Assembly: GCA_042408665.1 (NCBI GenBank)
Contig: JBHOQW010000208.1
Location: 3,839 to 67,838, forward strand
Reading direction: 5' to 3'
Length of the DNA stretch: 64,000 nt
Source of the DNA: CAUJGQ01 sp042408665
GTDB lineage: Bacteria > Chloroflexota > Dehalococcoidia > CAUJGQ01
Position numbers and translations under genes: made by a program. Every line of letters starts with the position of its first letter. Position 1 is the stretch's first letter. Under the pieces are notes generated by a model. That model did not search any database, was not told where the DNA came from, and saw only the letters and a program-made list of their open reading frames with translations. This document shows positions 30,630-39,444 of this stretch, one piece after another.

Positions 30630-30758
30630 ATGAACGACATCCGGATAGCCGCCTGGGTGGTGGCCGCGGGCCTGCTCCTGGCCCATCGGTGGTGGCGCGG
30701 CGAGCTGGTGGCCGAGCCCCTGCCGGTGCGAGTCGGCTGTCGGCGGCCATCGCCCTGA
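30630..30758 (+). CDS. Small membrane protein, 42 aa
   Basis: Starts at an ATG with GGAGGGAGG about eight bases upstream. The sequence begins MNDIRIAAWVVAAGLLLAHR, one membrane helix, then WWRGELVAEPLPVRV and a short basic tail. It is shorter than most annotation cut-offs. It is followed 42 bases later by a DUF302 gene on the same strand and preceded by the TTGCCGGACAGACG element, which suggests a regulated small-protein gene. Function unknown. Confidence 0.5.
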   Translation: MNDIRIAAWVVAAGLLLAHRWWRGELVAEPLPVRVGCRRPSP

Positions 30759-30800
30759 GTTGCGCGATCGCGGTACGAATCGCCGGAAGGAGCAACCCGC

Positions 30801-31205
30801 ATGAGCGAGAACGTGGAACTCCGTGCGCTCTTGCACCTGCCGTTGGAAACCGCCGTGCAGCACGTGCGGTCGGCCCTGCACGCCGCAGGCTTCGTCATCG
30901 TCACCGACGTGGACGTGCGGGCGCTGCTCAGACAGCAGCTCGGCACCGAGTTCTACCCGTACTGGCTGCTGGGTGTGTGCGACGGCGACCTCATGTTTCG
31001 CCTGCTGGAGGTGGATCCCCGCCTGGGGCTCTCCCTGCCCCACACGGTGATCGTGCATGATACCGGTGCGGGCGTTGAGGTCCACATCCAGGATCCGGGC
31101 ATCGTTCTCACGCCGGGGGCGCCGGCGGAGCTGGTCGCAGCCGTGGAGGCAGCCCGCGCCCGGTTCGCCCAGGTCATCGCCGCGCTGGGCGCGGTGCCGA
31201 CATGA
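30801..31205 (+). CDS. DUF302-family protein
   Basis: A 134-aa protein that matches DUF302: SENVELRALLHLPLETAVQH, then VRSALHAAGFVIVTDVDVRA, FYPYWLLGVCDGDLMFRLLE and LPHTVIVHDTGAGVEVHIQD. Family members are often found near redox or metal genes but have no fixed function. GGAAGGAG precedes the ATG. It lies after the 42-aa membrane protein and before the GNAT/acyl-CoA synthetase-like gene, all rightward. Confidence 0.82.
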   Translation: MSENVELRALLHLPLETAVQHVRSALHAAGFVIVTDVDVRALLRQQLGTEFYPYWLLGVCDGDLMFRLLEVDPRLGLSLPHTVIVHDTGAGVEVHIQDPGIVLTPGAPAELVAAVEAARARFAQVIAALGAVPT

Positions 31206-31272
31206 GCCGGGCGTCCCGATGGCGGCGCATGGCGTCCGTGACAATATCGTTGCCGTGGAAGGAGTTGCGCCT

Positions 31273-34008
31273 GTGACCGCTGCCGTGCGTGCCCAGGTCA
31301 CGTTGCCGCCGCCGGAGCCGGTGATCCTGCGTGACGGGACCACCGCCTGGCTGCGACCGGCGCGGCCGGATGACGCCGAGAAGGTGGATGCCCTCTTCCG
31401 GCGCGCTTCGCGCGAGTCGCTGTGGCTGCGCTTCTTCACGCCGGTGGCACGGGTGGACCGGCGGCTGATCGAGCAGATGGTGAACATCGACGGTGTGGAG
31501 CGCATGACCTTTCTCGTCACCCGTGGCGAGGGCGAGGACGAGCAGGTGATCGCCATCGGCGGCTACGCCCGTCTGCCGCGCTGGGACACGGCCGAGGTGG
31601 CCTTCTTTGTGGACGACTCCTTCCAGGGCAAGGGGTTGGGCACGCTGCTCCTGGAGCGGTTGGCGGCCTACGCCCGCCGCCAGGGCATCCTCACCCTGGT
31701 GGCCGATGTGCTGCCGGACAACCACCGCATGCTGGAGGTGTTCCGCAAGAGCGGCTTCGAGCCGCGCCTGATCACCGACCAGCGCATCATCCGTGTGGAA
31801 CTGCCGGCTACCGCCGACGAGGTGGTCCTGGCCGAGGCGGAGGCGCGCGAGCGGGTGGCCACGGCGGCCTCCCTGCGGCCCTTCTTCCGCCCGCGCTCGG
31901 TGGCCGTGATCGGCGCCTCCCGTGACCGCCGCTCCATTGGCCGCGCGGTGCTAGAGCGCCTCATCCACACCGGCTTTGAGGGGCCGGTATACCCGATCAA
32001 CCCCAACGCCCGCGCCGTGGCCTCCGTGCGCGCCTATCCCTCCGTGCTGGACGTGCCGGACGAGGTGGACCTGGCGGTGATCGCCGTGCCCGCGCCGGTG
32101 GTGCCGCAGGTGGTCGACGAGTGCGCCCGCAAGCGGGTGCGGGCGCTGGTCGTGCTGTCGGCCGGTTTCGCGGAGATCGGGCCGGAGGGCAAAGCACGGC
32201 AGGACGCGCTGGTGCATAAGGTGCGGGCGCACGGTATGCGCCTGATCGGCCCCAACTGCATGGGGATCATCAACACCGCGCCGGACGTGAACCTGAACGC
32301 CACCTTCAGCCCAGTGATGCCGCCGCGCGGGCGGGTGGCGATGTCCTCCCAGAGCGGCGCCCTGGGGCTGGCGATCCTTGACTACGCCCAGCAGCTCGGT
32401 CTGGGCATCTCCATGTTCGTGAGCGTCGGCAACAAGGCCGACGTCTCCGGCAACGACCTGCTCCAGTATTGGGAGGACGACCCGGACACCAACCTGATCA
32501 TCCTCTACCTGGAGTCCTTCGGGAATCCGCGTAAGTTCGCGCGCATCGCTCGGCGCGTCGCCCGCCAGAAGCCGATCCTGGCGGTCAAGAGCGGTCGCAC
32601 CGCTGCCGGCGAGCGCGCCGCGCGCTCGCACACGGCGGCGCTCGCCGGCAGCGAGCGGGCGGTGGAGGCGCTGTTCCGACAGGCAGGCGTGATCCGGGCG
32701 GACACGCTGGAGGAGCTGTTCGACATCGCCAGTGTGCTCACCAATCAGCCCCTGCCGGAGGGCAACCGGGTGGGGATCGTTACCAACGCCGGCGGCCCCG
32801 GCATTCTGGCGGCCGATGCCTGCGAGGCGCGCGGTCTGGTAGTGCCCCCACTGGCGCCGGAGACGGTGGACGCCCTGCGCCGGCTCCTGCCCCCGGCCGC
32901 CGCGCTGACCAACCCGGTGGACATGATCGCCTCGGCGCCGGCCGAGCACTACGAGGGCACCGTGCGGTGCGTGCTGCGCGATCCCAACGTGGATGCCCTG
33001 ATCGTGATCTTCATCCCCACCGGCCTGGCCGAGCCGGACGACGTGGCGCGGGCCATCCGCCGCGCGGTAGCGGCCGCACAGGCGGAGAGCGGCCGGGCGA
33101 AACCGGTGGTGGCCTGCTTCATGTCCAGCCACGGCATGCCGCCGCTGCTGGGTGGCCCGGACGGGCATCCCGGTGAGCCGGGGCAGGTGCCGCCGATCCC
33201 CTCCTTCCGCTTCCCCGAATCGGCGGCGCTGGCGCTGGCGGCGGCGGTCAGCTATGCCGATTGGCGCCGGCGTCCGCCCGGTCGTGTGCCGGACCTACCG
33301 GGCGTGGACGGCGCGGCCGCCCGGGCCGTGGCGCGCGCGGCCCTCCAGGCACGCGGCGACGGCTGGCTGCGGCCGGAGGAGGTGGAGCGGTTGCTGGCCG
33401 CCGCCGGCATCCGCCTGCCACGCGCCGCCACCGCCACGACGCCCGAGGAGGCGGCGGAGGTGGCGACCCGCATCGGCTTCCCCGTGGCCGTGAAGGTACT
33501 GTCCACGCGCATCGTGCACAAGACCGAGGTGGGCGGCGTGGCCCTCAACCTGGGCTCCGCGGATGCGGTGCGCGCGGCCTGCGCGGCGATGCGCGCGCGG
33601 TTGGGCGAGGCCGTGGAGGGGTTCCTGGTGCAGGAGATGGTGCCGGACGGCGTGGAGGTGATCGTAGGCGTGGCCGAGGACCCGGTGTTCGGCCCGCTGG
33701 TGGGCTTCGGCCTGGGCGGCACGGCGGTGGAGGTGCTCCAGGATATGGTGTTCCGCATCGCGCCTCTGACCGACGTCGACGCGCACGAGATGGTGCGTGC
33801 CATCCGCGGTTTCCCCTTGCTGGAGGGCTACCGCGGCCGGCCGCCGGCCGATATCGCGGCGATTGAGGACCTGCTCCTGCGCGTGTCGTGGCTGGCGGAG
33901 GAGGTGCCCGAGATCGACGAGATGGACCTCAACCCGGTGCGGGTGTTCCCGCCCGGGCAGGGCCTGCTGCCGGTGGACGTGCGCGTGTACGTCCGGGAGC
34001 CGCGATAG
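31273..34008 (+). CDS. GNAT domain fused to an acyl-CoA synthetase (NDP-forming) - Pat-like protein
   Basis: A 911-aa three-part protein. Residues 1-180 form a GNAT acetyltransferase: GTTAWLRPARPDDAEKVD, FFVDDSFQGKGLGTLLLERL with the acetyl-CoA loop, and LPDNHRMLEVFRKSGFE. The middle is the CoA-binding and ligase part of ADP-forming acetyl-CoA synthetases (RPRSVAVIGASRDRRSIGRA, then SHTAALAGS around the phosphohistidine). The C-terminal third is an ATP-grasp (RLPRAATATTPEEAAEVATR, IVHKTEVGGVALNLGSADA). In known Pat proteins the order is ligase then GNAT; here GNAT comes first, as in the fused Pka/AcsA-modifying group from some phyla. It could acetylate acyl-CoA synthetases or make acyl-CoA itself. 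Start is GTG at 31273 with AAGGAG at eight bases; several upstream GTG codons lack a site. Confidence 0.86.
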   Translation: MTAAVRAQVTLPPPEPVILRDGTTAWLRPARPDDAEKVDALFRRASRESLWLRFFTPVARVDRRLIEQMVNIDGVERMTFLVTRGEGEDEQVIAIGGYARLPRWDTAEVAFFVDDSFQGKGLGTLLLERLAAYARRQGILTLVADVLPDNHRMLEVFRKSGFEPRLITDQRIIRVELPATADEVVLAEAEARERVATAASLRPFFRPRSVAVIGASRDRRSIGRAVLERLIHTGFEGPVYPINPNARAVASVRAYPSVLDVPDEVDLAVIAVPAPVVPQVVDECARKRVRALVVLSAGFAEIGPEGKARQDALVHKVRAHGMRLIGPNCMGIINTAPDVNLNATFSPVMPPRGRVAMSSQSGALGLAILDYAQQLGLGISMFVSVGNKADVSGNDLLQYWEDDPDTNLIILYLESFGNPRKFARIARRVARQKPILAVKSGRTAAGERAARSHTAALAGSERAVEALFRQAGVIRADTLEELFDIASVLTNQPLPEGNRVGIVTNAGGPGILAADACEARGLVVPPLAPETVDALRRLLPPAAALTNPVDMIASAPAEHYEGTVRCVLRDPNVDALIVIFIPTGLAEPDDVARAIRRAVAAAQAESGRAKPVVACFMSSHGMPPLLGGPDGHPGEPGQVPPIPSFRFPESAALALAAAVSYADWRRRPPGRVPDLPGVDGAAARAVARAALQARGDGWLRPEEVERLLAAAGIRLPRAATATTPEEAAEVATRIGFPVAVKVLSTRIVHKTEVGGVALNLGSADAVRAACAAMRARLGEAVEGFLVQEMVPDGVEVIVGVAEDPVFGPLVGFGLGGTAVEVLQDMVFRIAPLTDVDAHEMVRAIRGFPLLEGYRGRPPADIAAIEDLLLRVSWLAEEVPEIDEMDLNPVRVFPPGQGLLPVDVRVYVREPR

Positions 34009-34026
34009 GTGGCGGGCGGCGCGGCG

Positions 34027-35340
34027 CTACCGCCCGTCGCGCAGGGTGGCGACCAGGGGACGGGCGACGTTGGCGGGGATCGCCAGGTTTAGCCCCTGGG
34101 CCTGCAGCTCCGGCGTGCGGCCCACCACCAGGGTGTTGATGCCGATCACCTCGCCCTTCAGGTTGATCAACGGGCCGCCGCTGTTTCCGGGGTTGAGCGG
34201 CGTGTCCGTCTGAACGTACGAGCGCCCGCGTAGCTCCCGGTGGGCCGAGAAGATACCGCTGGTGACGCTCGCCTCCCCGCTCGTGAACACCGATGCGCCC
34301 AGGGGGTAGCCGATGGCCAGCAGCCTTTCACCCGGCCGCAGCGCGTCCGAGTCGCCCCACACGATGGGCGGGATGCCGGTCACCTCGATCTGCACCAGGG
34401 CCAGGTCTACCTCCTCGTCGCGGCCCAGCACCCGGCCCGGCACCGTGCGCCCGTCGGCTAGCGTGATGGACGGGCTCGCGTCGCCGCGCACCACGTGCGC
34501 GTTCGTCATCACCAACCCCTCCTCCACAACCACGCCCGTACCGACGCCGCCGCGGGTGGCGATGCGCACCACCGCCGGCCGCACCCGCTGCACCGCCGCG
34601 GTCGCTTGTTGCTCTTCCGAGGGTGCCGCCGTCCCCGTCGGCGCGGTGACCACACCGCCGCGGCCGCCGACCACGGCAACCGCCGTGACCGTGGCGGCCG
34701 TGACCGCCGTGGCCAGCACCGTGGCGAGCGCCAGCCCGAGCCCCACGCGGCCGCCCCGGCCCTGCCGGGAGTGCAGACGGACCGTTTGGCCATCAGCGAA
34801 GGGGCGGGCGATAAGGCGGTAAGGGCCGATGGCGACCTCGTCGCCCGGCTCCAGCGGACGGCGACCGCGCACGGGCGTGCCGTTGACGTACGTGCCGTTG
34901 CGGCTGCCGAGGTCGGCGAGCTCAACCACACCGTTGCGCACCGTGATGCGGGCGTGTCGGCGCGAGACGCGGGGGTCGGGCAGCATCAGCCCGGCGGGCG
35001 GTTCCCGCCCGATGAGCAGCTCCCGTGCAGGGTCGAGTGGCATCGCGCGCTCGTCGCCGCGCGGGCCGATGACCAGGAGCGCGGCGACGGCGGGCGGCGC
35101 GAGCTCTGGTGGGCTGCGCCGCAGGAGCGCCGTCAAGGAGCGGGCCGTATCGCTCAACCGGCGGGAGAGAGGGGCCGCGGGGCCGTCGGCCGGGGCGCCG
35201 CAGCGTGTGCAGAAGCGGGCCGCCGGTGCCAAGGGCGTGCCACAGGCCGCGCAGGAGCGCAGGGGGGTCTGGCACCGGTCGCAGGTCACCGCGGCCGGCG
35301 CCGCCGGCGCGCCACACGAGGGACAGACGTGCTCGCTCAC
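34027..35340 (-). CDS. Membrane protein with zinc ribbons, FHA domain and HtrA-type protease
   Basis: A 437-aa protein, from the GTG at 35340, in four parts. Residues 1-50 hold four CxxC pairs (6/9, 20/23, 30/33, 44/47), a double zinc ribbon. An FHA domain follows at about 88-180 (ELLIGREPP, RVSRRHARI, DLGSRNGTYVNG), which binds phosphothreonine. One membrane helix at about 199-225 separates the cytoplasmic half from a trypsin-like HtrA/DegP domain with catalytic His282 (MTNAHVV), Asp312 (EEVDLALVQ) and Ser387 (NPGNSGGPL). No PDZ domain is seen. The domain order would let a cytoplasmic phosphorylation signal meet an extracytoplasmic protease. No nearby Ser/Thr kinase is visible. The start is uncertain; no strong ribosome site is seen. 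Confidence 0.85.
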   Translation of the reverse strand: MSEHVCPSCGAPAAPAAVTCDRCQTPLRSCAACGTPLAPAARFCTRCGAPADGPAAPLSRRLSDTARSLTALLRRSPPELAPPAVAALLVIGPRGDERAMPLDPARELLIGREPPAGLMLPDPRVSRRHARITVRNGVVELADLGSRNGTYVNGTPVRGRRPLEPGDEVAIGPYRLIARPFADGQTVRLHSRQGRGGRVGLGLALATVLATAVTAATVTAVAVVGGRGGVVTAPTGTAAPSEEQQATAAVQRVRPAVVRIATRGGVGTGVVVEEGLVMTNAHVVRGDASPSITLADGRTVPGRVLGRDEEVDLALVQIEVTGIPPIVWGDSDALRPGERLLAIGYPLGASVFTSGEASVTSGIFSAHRELRGRSYVQTDTPLNPGNSGGPLINLKGEVIGINTLVVGRTPELQAQGLNLAIPANVARPLVATLRDGR

Positions 35341-35518
35341 CGTGACCCGTCGGCCCGCATCGTTCCACACCGCGATAGGCGGCGTCAATGGATCGCCGCG
35401 GTTGCTTTGCCCGGCGGTAAGAGGCACCGTACACTGGATGCCGCGCGGGTCGGTATGCACGGGGGCCCCGGCAAGGCGGGGGCGAGCGCGCGTCATGCCA
35501 TGCACAGGGAGGGAAGCA

Positions 35519-36715
35519 GTGGACTTCCGCGATTCCCCCGAGGAAGCGGCGTTCCGGGCCGAGGTGCGGCGGTTCATCGCCGAAAACCTGCCGCCGGCCT
35601 TTCGCCAGCGCGAGCCGGAGTGGGGCATGTTCAACACGGCGCGCAACCGCTACCCGGTGCCGCCGGAGGAGCAGCGCCTGTGGCGCAAGCGCCTGGCGGC
35701 GCGCGGCTGGATCGCGCCGGCCTGGCCCAAGGAGTACGGCGGCGCCGGCATGAGCGTGGCGGAGCAGTTCATCTTCAACGAGGAGATGGCCGAAGCGCGG
35801 GCGCCCGGCGTCGGCGGCATCGCCGTCGGCTGGGCGGGGCCGACCATCCTCACGCACGGAACCGAGGAGCAGAAGCGGCGCTTTTTGCCGGGCATCCTCT
35901 CCGGGGAGGAGACGTGGTGCCAGGGGTTCTCCGAGCCCGGCGCCGGCTCGGACCTAGCGTCGCTCCAGACCCGCGCCGTGCGCGACGGCGACGAGTACGT
36001 CATCAACGGGCAGAAGATCTGGACCTCCGGTGCCCATCACTCTCAGTACATGATCCTGCTGGCGCGCACGGACCCGAACGCCCCCAAGCACCGCGGCATC
36101 TCGTACTTCATCGTGGACATGAAGTCGCCCGGCATCACCATCCAGCCCCTGATCAACATGCTGGGCGACCACTCCTTCAACCAGGTGTTCTTTGAGAACG
36201 TGCGCGTGCCGCGGGCGAATCTCATCGGTGAGGAGAACCGCGGCTGGTACGTGGGGGCCACCACGCTGGACTTCGAGCGCTCCTCCATCGCCACCTCGGT
36301 GCAGATGAACCACATCGTGCGCGACTTCGCCGCCTTTGTACGCGGCCAGCAGGGCGGCGCCAACCGGCTACGGCAGGCGCCGTGGCTGCGCCTGGAGCTG
36401 GCGGAGCGGGCGGTGGAGGCACAGGTGGCGCGCCTGCTCTCCTACCAGGTGATCTCCTTGCAAAAGCGGGGCCTCATCCCCAACAAGGAGGCCTCGGTGG
36501 CCAAGCTCTACACCTCGGAACTGGACCAGCGGCTGATGGCTACCGGCATGAAGCTGCTGGGGTTGTACGGGCAGCGGCTGGACCAGGGCGCGCCCCTGGG
36601 TGGGCGCATGGCGCGTGGCTACATGGCGGCCACCGCCTCGACCGTCGGCGGGGGCACGTCGGAGATCCAGCGCAACATCATCGCCACCCGCGGCCTGGGC
36701 CTGCCGCGGGGGTAA
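35519..36715 (+). CDS. Acyl-CoA dehydrogenase, tandem copy 1
   Basis: A 398-aa acyl-CoA dehydrogenase, GTG start with GGGAGGG upstream. The blocks WCQGFSEPGAGSDLASLQTR, VINGQKIWTSGAHHSQYMIL, RGISYFIVDMKSPGITIQPL and EENRGWYVGATTLDFERSSI are shared with the next two genes, some almost base for base. The C-terminus ends with TVGGGTSEIQRNIIATRGLG. Chain preference is not evident; the family members with this pattern often act on long-chain or cyclic/aromatic acyl-CoAs. Gene order suggests cotranscription with copy 2, 59 bases downstream. Confidence 0.92.
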   Translation: MDFRDSPEEAAFRAEVRRFIAENLPPAFRQREPEWGMFNTARNRYPVPPEEQRLWRKRLAARGWIAPAWPKEYGGAGMSVAEQFIFNEEMAEARAPGVGGIAVGWAGPTILTHGTEEQKRRFLPGILSGEETWCQGFSEPGAGSDLASLQTRAVRDGDEYVINGQKIWTSGAHHSQYMILLARTDPNAPKHRGISYFIVDMKSPGITIQPLINMLGDHSFNQVFFENVRVPRANLIGEENRGWYVGATTLDFERSSIATSVQMNHIVRDFAAFVRGQQGGANRLRQAPWLRLELAERAVEAQVARLLSYQVISLQKRGLIPNKEASVAKLYTSELDQRLMATGMKLLGLYGQRLDQGAPLGGRMARGYMAATASTVGGGTSEIQRNIIATRGLGLPRG

Positions 36716-36774
36716 GGACCGGTGGGCCAGGCCAACGGCCCGGCCCCAGATCGGACATCGAGGGGGGAGACCGC

Positions 36775-37998
36775 ATGAACTTCAGGGATACACCGGAAGA
36801 GGCGGCGTGGCGGGAAGAGGTGCGACGGTTCATCCGGGAGAACCTGCCCGATGAGTTGAAGCCGGACTACGTGCCGCCGCGCGGCCAGCAAGACGAGGGC
36901 AGCCCGTTCCAGCGCGGCGCGGCGTGGCGGGAGTGGAACCGCCGCCTGGCCAAGAAGGGCTGGATCGCGCCGGCCTGGCCCAAGGAGTACGGCGGCGCCG
37001 GCATGAGCGTGATGCAGCAGTTCATCATGAACGAGGAGTTCGCCGAGGCGCGGGCGCCGCGCCCCGGTGGCATCGCCGTCGGCTTCGCCGGGCCGACGAT
37101 CATCACGCTGGGCACCGAGGAGCAGAAGAAGAAATACCTGCCGGAGATCCTCACCGGCGAGGTGATCTGGTGTCAGGGCTACTCGGAGCCGGGGGCGGGC
37201 TCGGACCTGGCCAGCCTGCAGACCCGCGCCGTGCGCGACGGCGACGAGTACATCATCAACGGGCAGAAGATCTGGACCTCCGGCGCCCACGTGGCCAAGT
37301 GGATGATCCTGCTGGCGCGCACGGACCCGAACGCTCCCAAGCACCGTGGCATCTCGTACTTCATCGTGGACATGAAGTCGCCCGGTATCACCGTGCGGCC
37401 GCTGGTGAACATGGCCGACAGCCACGAGTTCAACGAGGTGTTCTTCGACAACGTGCGCGTGCCGCGCGAGAACCTGATCGGGGAGGAGAACCGTGGCTGG
37501 TACGCGGCACAGACCACGCTGTCGTTCGAGCGGTCCAACATCGGCTCGGCGGTGGGCCAGCGCCAGACGGTGGAAGACCTGATCAAGTTCGCGCGGGAGA
37601 CGAAGGACGGCAAGAGCACGCTGGACCGCAACCCCGGCCTGCGCTACGAGCTGGCGGAGCGCTACATCGAGACCGGGGTGGCCACCATGCTGTCCTACAA
37701 GATCATCTCTATCCAGGCCAAGGAGGGGGTGGCGCCGGGCCACGAGGCGTCGGTGGCCAAGCTGTACGGCACCGAGTTGAACCAGCGCATTTACCGCACG
37801 GCGATGAAGGTGCTGGGGCTGTACGGCCAGCTCGACCGACGCATGCAGCGCAACGAGAAGCTCGCGCACTGGTTGCCGCTGCGCGGCCGCATCCAGTACA
37901 TGTACCTGCGCTCGGTGGCCAACACCATCGAGGGCGGCACGAGCGAGATCCAGCGCAACATCATCGCCACCCGCGGCCTGGGCCTGCCGCGCGACTGA
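36775..37998 (+). CDS. Acyl-CoA dehydrogenase, tandem copy 2
   Basis: A 407-aa protein with the same blocks as copy 1: WCQGYSEPGAGSDLASLQTR, YIINGQKIWTSGAHVAKWMI and IEGGTSEIQRNIIATRGLG. The N-terminal part has an insert (PDYVPPRGQQDEGSPFQRG). The ATG start follows a GAGGGGGGAG run. Copy 1 and copy 2 share near-identical DNA in the FAD-binding and C-terminal regions, which suggests recent gene conversion or duplication. The 3' flank (about 38000-38120) contains GTGCTGGGTGCTGCGTGCTG-like strings related to the hairpin at 26593. Confidence 0.92.
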   Translation: MNFRDTPEEAAWREEVRRFIRENLPDELKPDYVPPRGQQDEGSPFQRGAAWREWNRRLAKKGWIAPAWPKEYGGAGMSVMQQFIMNEEFAEARAPRPGGIAVGFAGPTIITLGTEEQKKKYLPEILTGEVIWCQGYSEPGAGSDLASLQTRAVRDGDEYIINGQKIWTSGAHVAKWMILLARTDPNAPKHRGISYFIVDMKSPGITVRPLVNMADSHEFNEVFFDNVRVPRENLIGEENRGWYAAQTTLSFERSNIGSAVGQRQTVEDLIKFARETKDGKSTLDRNPGLRYELAERYIETGVATMLSYKIISIQAKEGVAPGHEASVAKLYGTELNQRIYRTAMKVLGLYGQLDRRMQRNEKLAHWLPLRGRIQYMYLRSVANTIEGGTSEIQRNIIATRGLGLPRD

Positions 37999-38122
37999 CC
38001 AACGAGTGCTGGGTGCTGCGTGCTGGGCAGTGAGGCCGCCATCGCTCGGCACCCCGTTTGGTGCGGTGGCTCGGTTCCGGCTGTGTTTCCCCTTCCCAAT
38101 TGCCCGATGGCGGGAGACGATA

Positions 38123-38151
38123 GAGACAGGCGTTCTACCGAGCGGTAGATA
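38123..38151 (+). promoter_or_regulatory. Promoter with TetR-like operator for acyl-CoA dehydrogenase copy 3
   Basis: GAGACA (38123-38128) and TAGATA (38146-38151) are 17 bases apart. In the spacer and touching the -10 box is a perfect 16-base palindrome, TCTACCG-AG-CGGTAGA (38134-38149), with the ACCGNNCGGT core common in operators of TetR-family regulators of fatty acid genes. A repressor there would release transcription when acyl-CoA binds. The regulator is not in this window. Confidence 0.6.
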
Positions 38152-38188
38152 GGCGCCCTTCCCGCGAGGGCGAGATGGAGGAACGGGC

Positions 38189-39373
38189 ATGGATTTCCGC
38201 TTTACGGAATCAGAGGAACGGCTGCGGCAGGAGCTGCGCGCGTTCCTGAAAGAGACGCTGCCGCCGGACTGGCAGGGCCTGGGCAGCGAGATCTCGGACG
38301 ACGACTGGGAGTTCGGCCAGTGGTTCAACAAGAAGCTGGCGGAACGGGGCTGGATCGCGCCGGCCTGGCCCAAGGAGTACGGCGGCCTCGGTGCGACCTA
38401 CATCGAGCAGGCGATCTTCAGCGAGGAGCTGGCCTACCATCGCGCCCCCAACGGCGGGCGCATCTTCGGTGTGGGGATGATCGGTCCCACCCTGATCGTG
38501 CACGGCACGGAGGAGCAGAAGCGGCGCCATTTGCCGGGCATCACCCGCGGTGAGGTGCTGTGGTGCCAGGGCTACTCGGAGCCGGGGGCGGGCTCCGACC
38601 TGGCCAGCCTGCAGACCCGCGCCGTACGCGACGGCGACGAGTACATCATCAACGGGCAGAAGATCTGGACCACGCAGGCCCATCGCGCGCACTGGATGTT
38701 CCTTCTGGCGCGCACGGACCCGAACGCCCCCAAGCACAAGGGGATCAGCTTCTTCCTGGTGGACATGAAGACACCGGGCATTACCGTGCGGCCGATCATC
38801 AACATGGCCGACCGGCACGAGTTTAACGAGGTGTTCTTCGAGGACGTGCGCGTACCCAAGGAGAACCTGGTGGGCGGGGAGAACCGCGGCTGGTACGTGG
38901 CCATGACGCTGCTCGACTTCGAGCGCTCGTCGATCGGTGCCTCGGCCGCCTCGCGGCGCACGTTGGAGGAGTTGGCCCAGTTCGCGCGGGATGAGCGCGT
39001 GGGCGGCAACGGCGCGCGCATCATCGACCAGGGCTGGGTGCGCCAGGGCCTGGCGGAGCGATTCATCGAGGTGGAGGTGGCGCGCTGGATGAGCTACCGC
39101 GTGGCCTCGATGCAGCAGCGCGGGCAGGTGCCGAACTACGAGGCCTCGATGGTCAAGGTGTTTGCCACGGAGGCGGCGCAGCGCATGTACCACTTCGGCA
39201 CCAAGGTGCTAGGGTTGTACGGCCAGCTTCGCCCCGGCTCCAAGTATGCGCCCCTGTACGGGCGCATCGAGCAGGGCTACCTGACCTCGGTGGCGCCCAC
39301 CATCTACTCCGGCACCAACGAGATCCAGCGCAACATCATCGCCACCCGCGGCCTGGGCCTACCGCGCGACTGA
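38189..39373 (+). CDS. Acyl-CoA dehydrogenase, tandem copy 3
   Basis: A 394-aa acyl-CoA dehydrogenase with the shared WCQGYSEPGAGSDLASLQTR and YIINGQKIWTTQAHRAHWMF blocks and the same terminal TNEIQRNIIATRGLGLPRD. It differs most in the N-terminal helical domain and in KISFFLVDMKT-like blocks (here KGISFFLVDMKTPGITV). An ATG with GATGGAGG upstream is used. It has its own promoter and operator, unlike copy 2. It ends before a strong bidirectional terminator-like hairpin. Confidence 0.92.
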   Translation: MDFRFTESEERLRQELRAFLKETLPPDWQGLGSEISDDDWEFGQWFNKKLAERGWIAPAWPKEYGGLGATYIEQAIFSEELAYHRAPNGGRIFGVGMIGPTLIVHGTEEQKRRHLPGITRGEVLWCQGYSEPGAGSDLASLQTRAVRDGDEYIINGQKIWTTQAHRAHWMFLLARTDPNAPKHKGISFFLVDMKTPGITVRPIINMADRHEFNEVFFEDVRVPKENLVGGENRGWYVAMTLLDFERSSIGASAASRRTLEELAQFARDERVGGNGARIIDQGWVRQGLAERFIEVEVARWMSYRVASMQQRGQVPNYEASMVKVFATEAAQRMYHFGTKVLGLYGQLRPGSKYAPLYGRIEQGYLTSVAPTIYSGTNEIQRNIIATRGLGLPRD

Positions 39374-39390
39374 CGGGATCTCTCCCACAG

Positions 39391-39424
39391 CAACCGGGCC
39401 GGGGAGCCATCCCCGGCCCGGTTG
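39391..39424. terminator. Bidirectional terminator-like hairpin
   Basis: A perfect 15-base-pair stem (39391-39405 with 39410-39424) around the loop GCCA lies in the 71 bases between the stop of dehydrogenase copy 3 and the stop of the convergent bactofilin. The stem is very GC-rich. A T-run is lacking, but location and symmetry fit termination in both directions. Confidence 0.65.
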
Positions 39425-39444
39425 GCACCCGCGGCGGGCGGCGG

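Noticed and set aside
31057..31272. Longer start for the GNAT/acyl-CoA synthetase gene
   Set aside because: The upstream part overlaps the DUF302 gene in another frame, and the GTG at 31273 has the better ribosome site.
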